Assembly: GCA_015143295.1 (NCBI GenBank)
Contig: CM026565.1
Span: forward strand, 30,636,052-30,700,051
From: Tetracentron sinense
Lineage: Eukaryota > Streptophyta > Magnoliopsida > Trochodendrales > Trochodendraceae
DNA length: 64,000 bases
Direction of reading: 5' to 3'
The notes under the pieces are model-generated. The model was not told the origin of the DNA and made no database searches. It saw only the letters and a list, made by a program, of their open reading frames with translations. Shown here in pieces: positions 45,583 to 57,050 of the stretch. Each line of letters begins with the position of its first letter. Position 1 is the stretch's first letter. The translations under genes were made by a program, and so were the position numbers.

Positions 45583-46230
45583 TCATGCTTCAATGTTAGA
45601 GTGGACACCTTGCTTGAAGGAATTTCTCCGTGCCGATGCCAAAACAGTCTTGTCTGCAACTATGAAGTATGCAGCACCAGCCACTGCCATTAATCAACAA
45701 ATTTCATGAACAATCAGAAAACAGTATCTAAAGTGATGTAGTAATGGTAATGAAGAAGATGGTGATGGTAATAACCTGTAGAAATTATAAGAGCTTGAGC
45801 AGTGTGATTGAGGTTAGCTCTGGCCCAAGGCAGCATCCTCACACTAGCAAACTAAATGTGAAACAGAACAGATTTGAAATGTCAAATATGCCTTCACAGT
45901 ATCTTAATAGCTTTCAAAATGGCATTTTCATCACAAAAGGATTTATATGCCATTTATCTCACACACACCAATGTTATCAGAACCGGACCTCTCATCGAAC
46001 CGGCTGAGTGACGGGTTCCGGTTTGACCGGTTAGACCATGTCCTCTTTTGTATTTTTTTTTTAAAAACATTTTTTTTTTCTATTTTTACTCATTAATGGC
46101 CGGTTCTGACCGGTTCTCACCCTATTTTACCACCAGTTCCTAGTTCTTCCGGTTTTGACAAAAATGATCAGTTTTCAATTAGGCCCAGTTTTGGGGTGTT
46201 TGGATTTCAACCGCCGGTCCAGTTCTGACA

Positions 46231-46277
<47 letters not shown>

Positions 46278-46918
46278 AACCACTTAATGAGTATTGCCAC
46301 AAGGGTGTGACCTTGAGACTGTTCTCACCCATGGGTGGTTAGAAATTTTTGAGAAAAATAAAATTAGGATTGCATTTATATACAGATTTATTTTCTTTAA
46401 GAGAAGATAAAAATGGTAATGAAGAGGACTTACAGTCGGAATCGCAGTAGCAATAGTCGCGACAACAGCCGCCTTCGCCCCTGCAACAACGCCCTCTATG
46501 GATACATAAAAATTAAAATTCAGTCATTTTTACTTGAAATCAAAAGGCAATTAAATTACTAATCTAAAAATGTTCAAGAAAAAGAACTGTTTGTCTGAAG
46601 GATTGAAACTTGCACACCCCCATACTTCAGATTTTGATGGGAAGCCTTTTTTTTTTTTTTTGAAATGTTAAAAAAAATTATCGAACCAGTTCGAAAATCA
46701 GACTAATCAAGTCACTTTAACACCATTTGCATTCATGGTATCAGCGAATGAAAGAGATGCCAAATTGAAATCTTCATGGACATAATAATCTTTTGAATAG
46801 CAAACTAAGATTCCAAGAACAAAGTACCATGAGAACATCGCTTGGCAAGAGCTAGTTTTTGGTCTAGCGAAGCCAACCCATTTCTCTCCAGAGGAGACTG
46901 AGCTACATTTTTGGCCAT
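45583..46918 (-). CDS. Early nodulin 93 (ENOD93) protein, four exons
   Basis: Exons 46918-46828, 46495-46434, 45851-45776 and 45683-45583 join with GT/AG borders and consistent phase to 109 residues. Start chosen at MAKNVAQSPLERNGLASLDQ, the family N-terminus; an in-frame ATG 30 codons upstream lies in a leader unlike the family. Two hydrophobic segments are seen: GAKAAVVATIATAIPTFASV (about 35-54) and ALIISTVAGAAYFIVADKTV (about 71-90), linked by RMLPWARANLNHTAQ. ENOD93 proteins are small plant membrane proteins first found in nodules and also present in non-legumes; a mitochondrial location has been proposed. The C-terminus (KQGVHSNIEA) is unlike the copies I remember. Intron 2 (45852-46433) contains a hAT MITE. 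Confidence 0.92.
45969..46236. mobile_element. hAT MITE of the GTTTTCARAACCGG family, copy 3, in ENOD93 intron 2
   Basis: Ends CAATGTTATCAGAACCGGACC and, in reverse complement, GTGTTGTCAGAACTGGACCGG. Both sides abut ACACACAC, which can serve as the 8-bp target duplication. An (AC)n(AT)n microsatellite follows at 46231-46270. Confidence 0.8.
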
Positions 46919-47923
46919 TGTAGGGAAGGAGAAGCTTAAGAAGGTTACTGAAGAAATTGAATTGGAGTTAGAGAGATAGAGACACTGATGAGTTTTGGAA
47001 CTTTGCATGAAGAGCTTTGAAGTTGAGGTTTGGTTATTTATAGAGGGTTGATGGAAGCCATTATTAGTGGAGTTTGATGGTTTTAGTTGAATTCTAACGT
47101 CGGAGTCACTTGTTTTTACATTGGTTTCTGTTCAAGGCCGGTAGATTCTCAGTTGTTGTACCTAAAACACCCCTAGGTTTGGAAGGGAAAGGTAGTTGGC
47201 GAAAAAGAACTGGGGTTGTTTTGGTTTAAGATGACCAAATTGCCCTTTTCTCAATTTACCCTAATTATACATTATCATGTGTAGTTTCAAAAAAAAACAA
47301 AATGCATTAGCATGTAAATGATTATGTTTGTTATAGTTATCTAATTTCAACTTCAAAAGGCTAGTGAATTACTCGGCCAATACCTTGCCTTTGAGTTGTA
47401 TTATCCTTTATCTTAGATAAAAGCAAGAGGATTACATTAGGTTAGCAACCGATATAAAAACAACGTGGCTAAAATCATATGGAATGATTCTAATATGTTG
47501 CTTTGAGATTATGTTGGAGCATTAGATGTCATATGACTCTTTATAAATTAGAATAACAAAACAAGATTTGTATAGCTGGTGCTAAATAGTTGAGATAAGG
47601 TACTTACAAATGAAAAAAAAAAAATCTTTAAATCCTTGTTTTTTTTTTAAATGATGAATTACAAACAAACCTGAAAACTATAGTTGCTTTTTTTGCATTT
47701 AACACTACCATTGAGCTTGTATCGTGCTTTCCAAGTAGGTTTAGAGGAAATCTCCCAAAAAAATGCATTCTAACGACACCAAATCCATATTGTACAGAGA
47801 AAGAAAAAAAAAATTTGAAAATTCGGCAAATTATTCCTTCCTAAATTAAGAAATTTTGTTTAGCGGTACCCTTAGGTCTATCCATGTGTGTGTGTTTAGT
47901 GTCTGTTACTTGATACCTTTCCA
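46919..47923. other. ENOD93 promoter side, then intergenic
   Basis: Upstream of a minus-strand gene. AGGTTTGGTTATTTATAGAGG on the plus strand, near 47024-47044, gives CTATAAATAACC on the minus strand, a fair TATA box about 115 bp from the start codon. The rest shows no gene. Confidence 0.45.
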
Positions 47924-48076
47924 CTCCTCGCCTCTTGCTCCAATGGTGGGGTGTGGCCTCTCTCAAGTGAGAGGTCTCGGAATCTAATCCCAGCGATGAG
48001 TTGCAAGAGCTCCAATCCTCAAGTTAACCACTAAAACCCTAGGTTAATGTATTAAAAATAATAAATAAATAAATAC
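47924..48076 (+). mobile_element. SINE-like element with 15-bp target duplication
   Basis: Flanked by CTTGATACCTTTCCA (47909-47923) and CTTGATACCCTTCCA (48077-48091), one mismatch. The head has TTGCTCCAATGGTGG and GGTCTCGGAATCTAATCCC, resembling pol III boxes A and B. The 3' end is a run of AATAAATA units. Confidence 0.75.
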
Positions 48077-48091
48077 CTTGATACCCTTCCA

Positions 48092-49975
48092 ACCAAAAAG
48101 CAACACTAAAGAGGCTATTATGGTCACTTGGAGTTCTCCTACGGAAGCAATGACAGAACCGTAAATTATAGAGTTAACAAGGGGCACTGAGATTGTGACA
48201 CTCCTCCTGCCCACATAATTCACTCCTGTAATTCACTGACACGAATATCCAAAAAAGTGTCACTACTTGGCCATTAGTTTGGGATGAAAGCTGCCCTAAA
48301 ACCGTGGGTATACCAGCCTTTCGGGTTCTTTGGATCTCTGCAACTGTTACTTTTATAAGATCAGAACACGTGTCCAAGATCCAATGGCTTAGATGGCCAG
48401 ATATTCTGCTACAGACAGGAGCACACAAAAAATTGATGGTTTTCTGTTCTGTTTAGTTTTTGAGTGGGTGGCCAATGGATTCTGAGTGTTGCAGTGCGTA
48501 CTTCTTTCAAGTATAAAGTTAAGTGATTTTTTTGTATTAAGATAATCAAAGTTAATTGGATGATATATGATCATTGTACTCTAATCCAATTGTTAAAGGG
48601 GAAAATCTTCTTTAGTGGAATGCTTTCACGTGTGAAGTGACTTAATTTTTCTGTTAAATACTTTAATTTTTAGTTGACATTAAATTCTTTTAACTTTTTT
48701 GATTTTTAAAAATTTATTTATGAGAGATATCATTTCCATATATTAGTAGAGTCCGTCAGAAGTTAGCTTGGGCTGTGGAGTTCTTGCAATTCATTAGAGT
48801 TATATAAAAAAACTAATTTTTTAACATTAATTTTTTTTTTACTTCAATATATGGTTAGGCCGCAACACCACTAACCCAGGACTAACGTAGATAAATGATA
48901 TCCTCTAGCAATAAAAAAAAAAAATTTGATAGAATTAATGATGAGTCTTAACGCCACACTCCTAGACTCGAACTCAAGTCTTCTCACAAATGAGAATAGA
49001 ATGAGAGATACAATCTACCACCGGAACTCAAGTCTTTACACGTGACTGGAACACGTACGCATAGAGAAGCCAACCAACCCCTTTGTTACAATTTTATCAA
49101 ATGAGAATCCACTTCAAAAGGTATTTTATATGAGGAATGCTATATCATATATCAAATTTTAGGTTCAAGGTTACGATTATTTTGCCGCATGAGAAGCCCC
49201 ATGTTAGATTTTAGGGTTAGGGTTCAAGAGGGGTATGTTTGTTTGCACATAAAATGTAGAGCTTATGATAAAGAAGAGGAGTTTCCCCTATTTTTGCCCT
49301 TTGGATGCAATCTTAAAATTAGAAACTAGAAAAACTAGCTTATGAATTCCTTAACCACTCACACTTGCCCCTCTCATTAGGATGGGAAGGTGTGCCCCTA
49401 TTGAATGCTTGGCTCAACAGTTGAAAAACACACGAAAAAGAGGCCGACTTGTGAGAATCTTAACGGTTAGGTTTATTGTGTTTTTTCATCATGGGCCTGG
49501 ACTCATTTTCATCTTTGCGGTATGGGCTTGGTCTCAAAGCCCAAGATGAAATTGGCGCAAGTTTAACCCTCAAAGGATAAATAGGCTTGAGCTAAGACTA
49601 GCTCAATTAATGGTGCGTGTGTGAGAGTCGGAGAGTACATAATCGATTAGTGGGTAAGCTTAAATTGAAAAATGACATCTTCGTTCTATAAATGAATCAA
49701 GTTATAACTTGGGCTCTTTTATTTTTTATTTTCTTATTTACTTTGATCCGTGAAAAGAAAGATGCATGTGGAGAGAGAATACTACCCAAATGACAAAAGG
49801 TAATCAAAATGGTAAGATGAATGCTAAGCATACTCTCGCAATCCCTACTCACATGCACCATTTTTAAATAATAAACTATATGATTTTGTGTCACCCACTT
49901 GTGTGCTCTACACAATATTTTGTTTTATTATCTACTAAGGGTGGGAGTATGGATTTGGAGAATGAGCAACAGTCC
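48092..49975. other. Intergenic, no gene seen
   Basis: AT-rich; no coding exon, RNA gene or complete transposon could be supported. Confidence 0.4.
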
Positions 49976-50270
49976 TTTCTTCCTCGAGGAGGAGCGGACT
50001 ATTGCTCCTCTCTCAGAAAGTCCCTTTAACGGCCTTGGAACTATGGTTAACAAGTTTTAATTTTTTTGGTTAAAAAAATTTAGTAAAAACCAAGGTTAGA
50101 TGCTATAACCTTAAAGGTTAGTAAATTTTAATCACATTATTTAAAGAAAATTAAAAAAGAGGGCACACAATGAGAAGGAGGAGAGGGGGAGATTTCAAGT
50201 GGGGAGAAGTCGAAATCATGGGGAGAAAATGAAATGACTTCTCCCATTTTTATCGCCACATGACCCCTTT
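49976..50270. repeat. AACCATGGTTAAG module plus half of a GGGAGAAGT MITE
   Basis: 49980-50170 has GAGCGGACTATTGCTCCT, AACTATGGTTAACAAG and AAGGTTAGATGCTATAACC. 50185-50265 matches one arm of the inverted-repeat element at 51168-51561 (TTTCAAGTGGGGAGAAGTCG, then GGGGAGAAAATGAAATGACTT). Confidence 0.6.
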
Positions 50271-50483
50271 TTTGTGGTTGCCTGAGACAGGCTTTCTGGC
50301 TTCGCCAGAGAGAATCCGAGGCCTATAAAAATTGGGTGAAGCTCTCTATTGAGAGACACGTGGTAGGTGTTTGGGCTTATGAATAAACTCATGACGTACC
50401 CCTTAAGGGACATGTAACAGAAAATCAGTCTATTAAATTTAAGGAGTCAAATCCTCTACGGTGATAACAGGATTTGAGGATTT

Positions 50484-50811
50484 GGCAAATCCGGTTATCA
50501 CCCCTAGAGATCGCCACGTGTCTCCTTTAACACCCCTTAACCGTGGGTAAGGTTCACCCACCCCTAGGGTTCACCCACCCATTTTTGGTTTTTTTAAAAA
50601 AATATTAATTCTTTTTTTAAAATTAAAAAACTGTTTTTTGAGTTTTTTTAATATTAAAAACAGTTTTTTAATTTAAAAAAAAAATTAATATTTTTTTAAA
50701 AAAAACCCAAAAATGGGTGGGTGAACCCTAGGGGTGGGTGAACCTTACCCATGGTTAAGGGGTGTCAAAGGAGACACGTGGTGACCTCTAGGGGTGATAA
50801 CCGGATTTGCC
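50484..50811. mobile_element. Near-perfect 328-bp foldback element
   Basis: The two halves pair over nearly their whole length: GGCAAATCCGGTTATCACCC on the left with its inverse at 50792-50811, through CCACGTGTCTCC, TTAACC.TGGGTAAGGTTCACCC, CACCCATTTTTGG and A/T runs down to a short loop near 50640-50660. Each arm carries a G-box core CACGTG. No coding. The AACC..GGTTAAGG wording links it to the module family. Confidence 0.85.
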
Positions 50812-50954
50812 CGGAGATGATTTGGCTCCTAAATTTAAATGTTTAAGCCATCTAATTGGAAGTCGGCAATGGATTTCCTCTTATAGATGCCACGAGCATA
50901 GTCTCTTCAATCGACACATGGTGAGAAATAAATGGAGAAATCAAAAGATCAAAG

Positions 50955-51113
50955 GCTATTTTAATGTTTCGTTTCTCACTCCCCCTTTGGGGGCCAACCC
51001 CGCATGGGTTTACCCAGACTTACCTGTTGTGGAGGATTGCGGGCTCACATCACACCCTCGGGGATTAGTCCTGACCCAAAGGGTTGGTGACACCCCGAAT
51101 TCCAAAAAAAAAA
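50955..51113 (+). mobile_element. SINE, 5'-truncated copy
   Basis: Shares CACTCCCCC, GGGTTTACC, CGGGGATTAGTCCTGACCC and GACACCCCGA followed by an A-run with the SINE at 4052-4255. Confidence 0.75.
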
Positions 51114-51167
51114 AATGTCTTCCACTTTTTTAATTTCTCGCCACAACTATGGCCGAGGGATTAAAAG

Positions 51168-51561
51168 GTGATAAATAGGGGGAGAGATATCAATTGTGGA
51201 GAAGTAAAAAAATAGGGGAGAAAATGAAATGAGTTCTCCCTTTTTTAGCGCCAAATGTTGCACGATGAATGAGCGCCTGAGGCTGGGCCTCGGGCGTGCA
51301 CCAAAGGTAATCCGATGCCCAAAACTACTGTTTACTTCACCAAGCCCATGGCCACATCACCAGGTCCACGTGGCCAGTGATGAAGGGTCCGCTTTACAAG
51401 CATTAGTGGGCTTTGGATTATCTCCAGCGGATGCCCGAGATGGGCCCTCGGGCATCCACACATCATTGGACATGTGACGATAAAAAGGGGAGAAGTCATT
51501 TAATTTTCTTCCATGATTTTGACTTCTCTCCACTTGATACCTCTCCCTTTTTTATCATCAC
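51168..51561. mobile_element. MITE with 70-bp inverted repeats (GGGAGAGRTATCAA)
   Basis: Left arm GTGATAAATAGGGGGAGAG..., right arm in reverse complement GTGATGATAAAAAAGGGAGAG; both continue with TATCAA.TG.GGAGAAGT and GAAAATGAAATGA..TCTCC. The inside holds two small hairpins, including GATGCCCGAG..CTCGGGCATC at 51430-51457. No coding. Confidence 0.75.
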
Positions 51562-51750
51562 ATATCCAATGATTTGTGGATGCCCAACTGCCGAGGGGGG
51601 TGTCCACCATAGATAATCCCAAGCCCGCATTAATGTGGGGAAGATGGTACCCAAACAAGGAATAAATAAATTAATAAATGAAGATATAAATCATAATAAC
51701 TTGTCCTACTTCTTTTTGGAAATAGTTAACGTACCCATGAAATTCGTTTC

Positions 51751-51836
51751 CAAACCTAAGGCACCACCTCATTAGTGGATGCCCCTTTGGTTGGTATTTA
51801 AGAGGGGGCATCCACCAGGTGGTGCCTTAGGTTTTG
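51751..51836. repeat. Compact 86-bp hairpin downstream of the kinase gene
   Basis: CAAACCTAAGGCACCACCT and AGTGGATGCCCC on the left pair with GGGGCATCCACC and AGGTGGTGCCTTAGG on the right around a loop of about 15 bases. It lies about 170 bp past the kinase stop codon. It may be a tiny MITE or be transcribed in the kinase 3' UTR. Confidence 0.6.
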
Positions 51837-52003
51837 AAATAGATTAATGAGTCCACCTATCACTTTTTCTTTTCTTTTTTTGCTAAACAACTTAGTCTTA
51901 CATAATCTCAATGCTTCTCATTAGTTCTTTATATTTAAATGAAAAAACTAAAACCTCTCTTTCTACAGGGTCATACATTTCTTGTTTCTTTATTTATTTA
52001 CAG

Positions 52004-54147
52004 TCAGAAATATTCAAAATGGTGAGGGATCTGATATGTAGCATCTCTCTCTTCCTTGCTTAGCTTTGGTAGGGAAGCTTTGCTCCTAATCTTCTGTAGA
52101 TCTCTAGGGACTTCAGGTGGCCTGACTGTTCTAATCAAAGCCCAATTCACACCTTTGAAGAAGTCATGTCTCTTGATCTCTACAGAACCCTTTAAGCTCC
52201 CAATCCTCTTCTTTGGATTCTTTATTAAAAGCTTGCTTATAAGGTCTTGAACCTTCACCATTTCTTCAAACTCTCTTCTGCTACTAACACCAATCCTAGG
52301 GAAGATTAATGGCTGCTTAATGATGTTTATGAGTGTCTTCTCATTATTTTCACCTTTGAAAGGTGTCTTTCCATATAACAGTTCATATAAGAACACCCCA
52401 AAAGTCCACCAATCCACAGCACTTCCATGGCCTAAACCTGAGATCACTTCGGGTGCCAAGTACTCGTGAGTCCCGACGAATGATTTCGATCTAGCGTTGA
52501 TGGGTTCGGCCACCAATTCTGGATGAACCTCTTGTAAACCATCTTGTACTGTGATTGTTGTCATAGTTGATGTCTTCCTTTTCTTGTTAGAGGCCAAGAA
52601 ACAATGGAGAACAGGTTCGATGGGTGTGGCACATGAAGGGATGGAGCATTTTGTGTTCTTGTCCATGTCGCCGGAGTTGGGTTTAGGTCTTAGGAGCTTT
52701 GGGACGACGTCGCATTTGAGTGAGAGATCAAAGTCGGAGAGCATGATGTGGCCATCTTCTCTCACGAGCACGTTTTCTGGCTTAAGATCCCTGTAAACAA
52801 CCCCCATCATATGGAGATACTCTAGAGCTAAGAGGGTCTCTGCAGCATAGAACCTGTGGTTTTTGTAGATATTGTTAGTCTCATAATTTGGATTTCCTCA
52901 AGACACTTACCCTTATTTGGTTACTGAGAAAATAGATGAAAATGGAGAAAAGAAATTAAAATTGGGTTCCCCTACTATGACATTTAGTAGCATTTTTTTC
53001 AGTTTTCTTTTTTTGTTTTTACATATTTTCTAGGCAACCAAATAAGGGTTACAAAAAAAATGTAATTTAATTTCTAGAAGAAAAGTAAGGAATTTTTTTA
53101 TAACTTTCATGATGAATAATTAAAAGAGAGACAACTGTAAACATCCGATAATTTTAATTGACAGCTAAGAATAAGAGACTTGGCAGATGAGATACTAAAT
53201 AAGAGTTATAAAAAAATATTATTTAATTTCTAGAAGAAAATTAAGGAGCATTTCTTTTAACATTCATGATGAATAATTAAGGGTATGTTTGGTTGCCGAG
53301 AAAATAGGTGAAAACGTAGAAAAGAACATAAAATTTTAGATTTCTAATACAATTCTTAGTTGGTTTTTGTTCAAAAAAAAAAAAAATTCTTTTCTCAATT
53401 TGCACTTATTTCCTCGACAACCAAACATAGGGTAAGAAGGAAAACTGTAAACACTGATAATTTTAATTGACAAAAATTGTAAAAATCAATTGTTCTCCTG
53501 TAATTAAAAGAAAGATAACTGTAAACACCCAATATTTTTAATTGACATTGCAAAACTTCCTTCTCTAAGAATTAGACTTACTTGGCAGATGAGATACTAA
53601 ATCGTTTTCCCGGCTGGCGTTGTCGAACGGCATGCAAGTCGCCGCCGGGACAAAACTCCATGACTAGGCACGAGTAGTGAGAAGCATCAAACTCGGCATA
53701 GAGAGTAGGGAGAAAAGGGTGATCAAGAATACCCAGTATCCCTTTCTCCATCTCTGCCCTCTGTAGTTTGTTCCTGAAAGCAAGAGCTTCTTTATCCACT
53801 ACTTTCATGGCATACAAGCAGTCAGACAACCCTACAGTTGGGTTCCGAATTTGACAAAGATAGACATTACCAATATCACCACTTCCGACCCGGCGAAGAA
53901 GGCGAAAATGGTCTAGCCCAACTCGACCTTTCTCACCATGGAGACGCTTCATGGCCTCCCAAGAAGCATGGTTTGCCTTATGTGGCTTCTGACCACAAGA
54001 GCTGGAGCTGTCACTGTAGGAACAGACCGAGACGGAACTCCGGCTACCGAAACTAAGGTTGCTCATCCAGCTCCGACTGGAATCCGGCATCGTGATCGAA
54101 GAACAGCTACTGTCGTAGTCGGATTCATCCCGGATAATGGTTGCCAT
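52004..54147 (-). CDS. AGC group VIIIa protein kinase, PINOID clade (PID2-like)
   Basis: Exons 54147-53582 and 52853-52004 join (AA/GTAAGT donor, ACCACAG acceptor) to 471 residues. Kinase motifs in order: [11 protein letters not shown] Gly loop, [10 protein letters not shown] with the ATP Lys, [10 protein letters not shown] catalytic loop, LSDFDLSL in place of DFG (typical of the plant AGC VIII group), a basic insert before [12 protein letters not shown], then [16 protein letters not shown]. The protein ends HFEYF, matching the FxxF PDK1-docking tail (PINOID ends AFDYF). The Ser-rich N-terminus [19 protein letters not shown] fits PID2-type kinases as I remember them. These kinases phosphorylate PIN auxin carriers and set auxin flow. 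Start chosen at [10 protein letters not shown]; 40 more codons are open upstream but look like leader. The 728-bp intron has two MITEs and a partial exon copy. Confidence 0.85.
52910..53048. mobile_element. Tourist-like MITE in the kinase intron
   Basis: CCCTTATTTGG and CCAAATAAGGG termini with TTA on both sides (52907-52909, 53049-53051). 139 bp. Confidence 0.85.
53056..53580. repeat. Tandem duplications in the kinase intron, including a copy of the exon 1 end
   Basis: Block 53056-53125 recurs at 53213-53281 (TTTAATTTCTAGAAGAAAA..., CATGATGAATAATTAA). Block 53125-53200 recurs near 53500-53602 and includes an exact 22-base match (53179-53200 with 53581-53602) to the last 21 bases of exon 1 and the first base of the intron. 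In the copy the GTAAGT donor is changed to GTCTCT. Confidence 0.75.
53281..53432. mobile_element. Second Tourist-like MITE in the kinase intron
   Basis: GGGTATGTTTGGTTGCCGAGAA on the left and, in reverse complement, CCCTATGTTTGGTTGTCGAGGA on the right, with TAA at 53278-53280 and 53433-53435. 152 bp; related to the MITE at 52910. Confidence 0.75.
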
Positions 54148-56250
54148 GGTTGTGCAACATGTATGAGCTTCTCTAGAGCTCCAAGGCTCATATATAGTCC
54201 ATATGGGTTCTAATTTGCTAAGTTCCACTCTACTTTTGCTAACAAAAACTTTAATTAAAGTGCCCATTTCTTAACTACCTAGGAGGATGCCAGTATGCCA
54301 CTGTTCTAACTAATTATTACAATAATGCCATAATCCTTTATAATTATCAGATTAGTATAAGAAATTTAAGAAGCTATGCTGGTTTAGCCAAACCTATCAT
54401 GAACAGTTTTAGACCGAACCCATTCAGAATTTATGGCATTTTTGTATGCAGAAATTATGTTTATTTTTCTTCAACTGAGATTCAGAAAAGCGATTTTTAG
54501 GGTAAGTTTGGCAAATTTATTTGTGTTTTTGTGGTATGGATGAGGCTGTAGAAAGCTGGGAGGGGTGCATGCAGCACCCGTGCTACATTCATTTCCACCT
54601 CTAAATATGGGTGCTTTTTTCTCTGTTTATGATATGCTTACAATGCATGTGAACCCATGTAGGGGACCTGTATGGGATCTGGATTTGCGGTTGTAAAGGC
54701 GCCACTAAAATAAAGTTACCATTTTTAAATTTTAATTTTAATTTTCTGATTTTTTGAAAAAAAAATATTAAATTTAATAGAATTAATATTAACTTTTAAT
54801 GGAACAAATTTGAGATAATCTCCTTTGAAGCAAAAACCATGTTAAGACTTATTGATTTTTTTTTTTAAAAATGAAATAGAAGAAAGGAAAACACTCAATG
54901 AAAAAGGATAGTGTATGTGACCACGCGCGTGAGAGAAAGACAGGGAGAGGAACATGATGGACCTGAAATTCATCAATACTGGAAGGACCCTGACCCGTAA
55001 AGTACATGTGGACCACAAACTCTTTGGTTCCATTCAAGAGGAGCTCTAGATCAGAAGATGATTAGGAACCTACAATGTAGATAGGTTGGGTTTGGGTGGG
55101 CCATGCATATGGCTCATGAAGATCATGGACCACATAATCTATCATAGATCTCAAAATCATCTATATGTAACTTTATTCTAACATTTCTCATACAAAAATG
55201 ACAACTATGGAGATGATTGAAGTGGGGAAGATCATACAGAATCTTCTCCTTCATTTGAGTTGAATTCATTTTTATTTTATTTTTTTTTTGCCTTTTTGGG
55301 TATCACAAATAGGTTTAGCCGCAACCCAACCCTGGTTATGTGTTAGAATATGTTTGGTTAATAGGTTAAAAAGCCTAACATTGGAAATTAGGTCAAACAA
55401 TGGTCATATCAACTCCACTCATGAGAATGAAGAAACCAAATCCTCCACGGATATAAGCGGAGATTGCAGTGCAACATTAAAGGGATACAAATATATTGGA
55501 ATATTTTAGTATTAAAATATTTTTAATATTTTTTTCTCAAACCATGGATGGGTGGGTAAACCCTACGGGTGGATAAATCTTAACCATGGTTAAAGGGTCG
55601 AAAAAGGGACACATGACGACCTCAGGGGCTTAACCAGATTCCCCATAATCCTGTTATAACAGTAGCGGATTTGGTTTCGAGAATGAATCTCATACCACCC
55701 ATATAGGAATACACACTGTCATTCATTGACACAAGCCACCTGTGTTGTTCAAGAGAACTGAACTTCTCATTGTAATTTTATTTTCATATATGTTTGTAGT
55801 ATTCTTTCATTATTTCCTTTCCTTCCTCCTTTTCCATTATTTTGCAGGATCTTAATATTCTCCCTTTTGGTTGCATTTTCAGGGGATACAATTATATTGG
55901 AAAATTCAAAGCTCCATCCCTTGCCCCAGATATGCTTCTCCCCCCCCCCCCCCCCCCCACAATATCTCAAATACCCATCAATCTCTTTTCTTTCAAATCT
56001 TTTGACTGCCATGTAGATTTCTCATTCTAACATTTAGAATTCTTATTCTTGGTTTATTTTTCCAGTTTATTTTCTTGAGACATGGTGAGAAAGTTAGCTG
56101 GCCCTTGCAAGGAGAACATATTTATAGATTTTCCGAAATACCCCCTTGAATCCCTGATTTTAATGAAAAATTTTGGTGCTAAGACATACCCTTTATTTTG
56201 TAGAGTAAAAAATCAATCACTTTAGAGAAATAGCCTAGCTTCCACCTTTG
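54148..56250. other. Kinase promoter side and intergenic
   Basis: No gene seen. 55540-55650 is a degenerate copy of the AACCATGGTTAAG module (GATGGGTGGGTAAACCCTA, AATCTTAACCATGGTTAAAGG). A C-run of about 20 lies at 55940-55959. Confidence 0.45.
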
Positions 56251-56400
56251 GGTCAAGCCATTTGCTCAACTGGCTGGTGCTCTGGCTATAACTGCAAGGT
56301 TGCGGGTTCGATTCAAGATTACCCAACGTTCAAGAATAATCTAACATTCACCCGGAGTCACAAAAATGCAAGATGTTGAAATAAATGTTCAATTACAATA
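56251..56400 (+). mobile_element. Possible tRNA-derived SINE fragment
   Basis: CTCAACTGGCTGGTGCTCTGG and GCGGGTTCGATTCAAG are spaced like pol III boxes A and B, but there is no cloverleaf with a paired acceptor stem, so it is not a tRNA gene. No poly(A) tail or flanking repeat is clear. Confidence 0.45.
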
Positions 56401-56474
56401 CTCCATATAAATACTTCCAAGTGGTGAATGGGCTTCAATGGAAAAAATTTATGACATTTTCTCCACTTTTTTTT

Positions 56475-57050
56475 TCATGAGACTGTATTCAAGCCGAGCT
56501 TAACTAAGCTTAGTTTGAACATGCTTGAGATTTGCTCGAGCTTAATTCGAGCTCAAATGATCAGGCATGAGCTTGGATTGAACAAGCTTAACCGAGTTCG
56601 AATTCAACTTGAGCTCAAACTTGATTGAAGCTGAGCTGATCTCCAATTGGCTAAAGCTTGATTCAAATTTCAAAGTAATTATTTTGATTAATTTTATATG
56701 ATTTTAACAAAATCATTTGATTCAGAATTAGATTTGAGGCTAGTCCTTTAGTCCAGGATTAGAGAATTAGGATTAGGATTTTTTTAACTTCTCAACTTTC
56801 TTTTGTTATCATTTCCTAACGTTGTCAATTATATATTAATATAAACAACATTACCAACAAATATTATACGAGCCGAGCACTAAATGAGCTGAGTCAAATC
56901 AAACAGTGTTTAACTAAAACTCGACTTGTTTAAACATTCAAGCTCAAATAAAAGCTTTTTGTTCATTCAATACTGAAATGAACTTGGCTTGAACAAACAG
57001 AAAACAAGCAGAGACGGACTGAGTCATCTTGTCTTGAATGCAGCCCTACT
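56475..57050. mobile_element. GAGCTTG-rich inverted-repeat element
   Basis: Left CTGTATTCAAGCCGAGCTTAAC pairs with right AAGACAAGATGACTCAGTCC, both next to an ATTCAAG end; the right end in reverse complement is TAGGGCTGCATTCAAGAC. The body is full of GAGCTCGAGCTTGAAC wording. Related to 16575-16785. Target duplication not resolved. Confidence 0.6.

Noticed and set aside
46919-47008. Upstream in-frame ATG for ENOD93
   Set aside because: The extra 30 residues are Ser-rich leader text not found in the family; the MAKNV start matches.
54148-54267. Forty more N-terminal codons on the kinase
   Set aside because: They do not resemble the family, and the next ATG opens the expected acidic/Ser-rich N-terminus.
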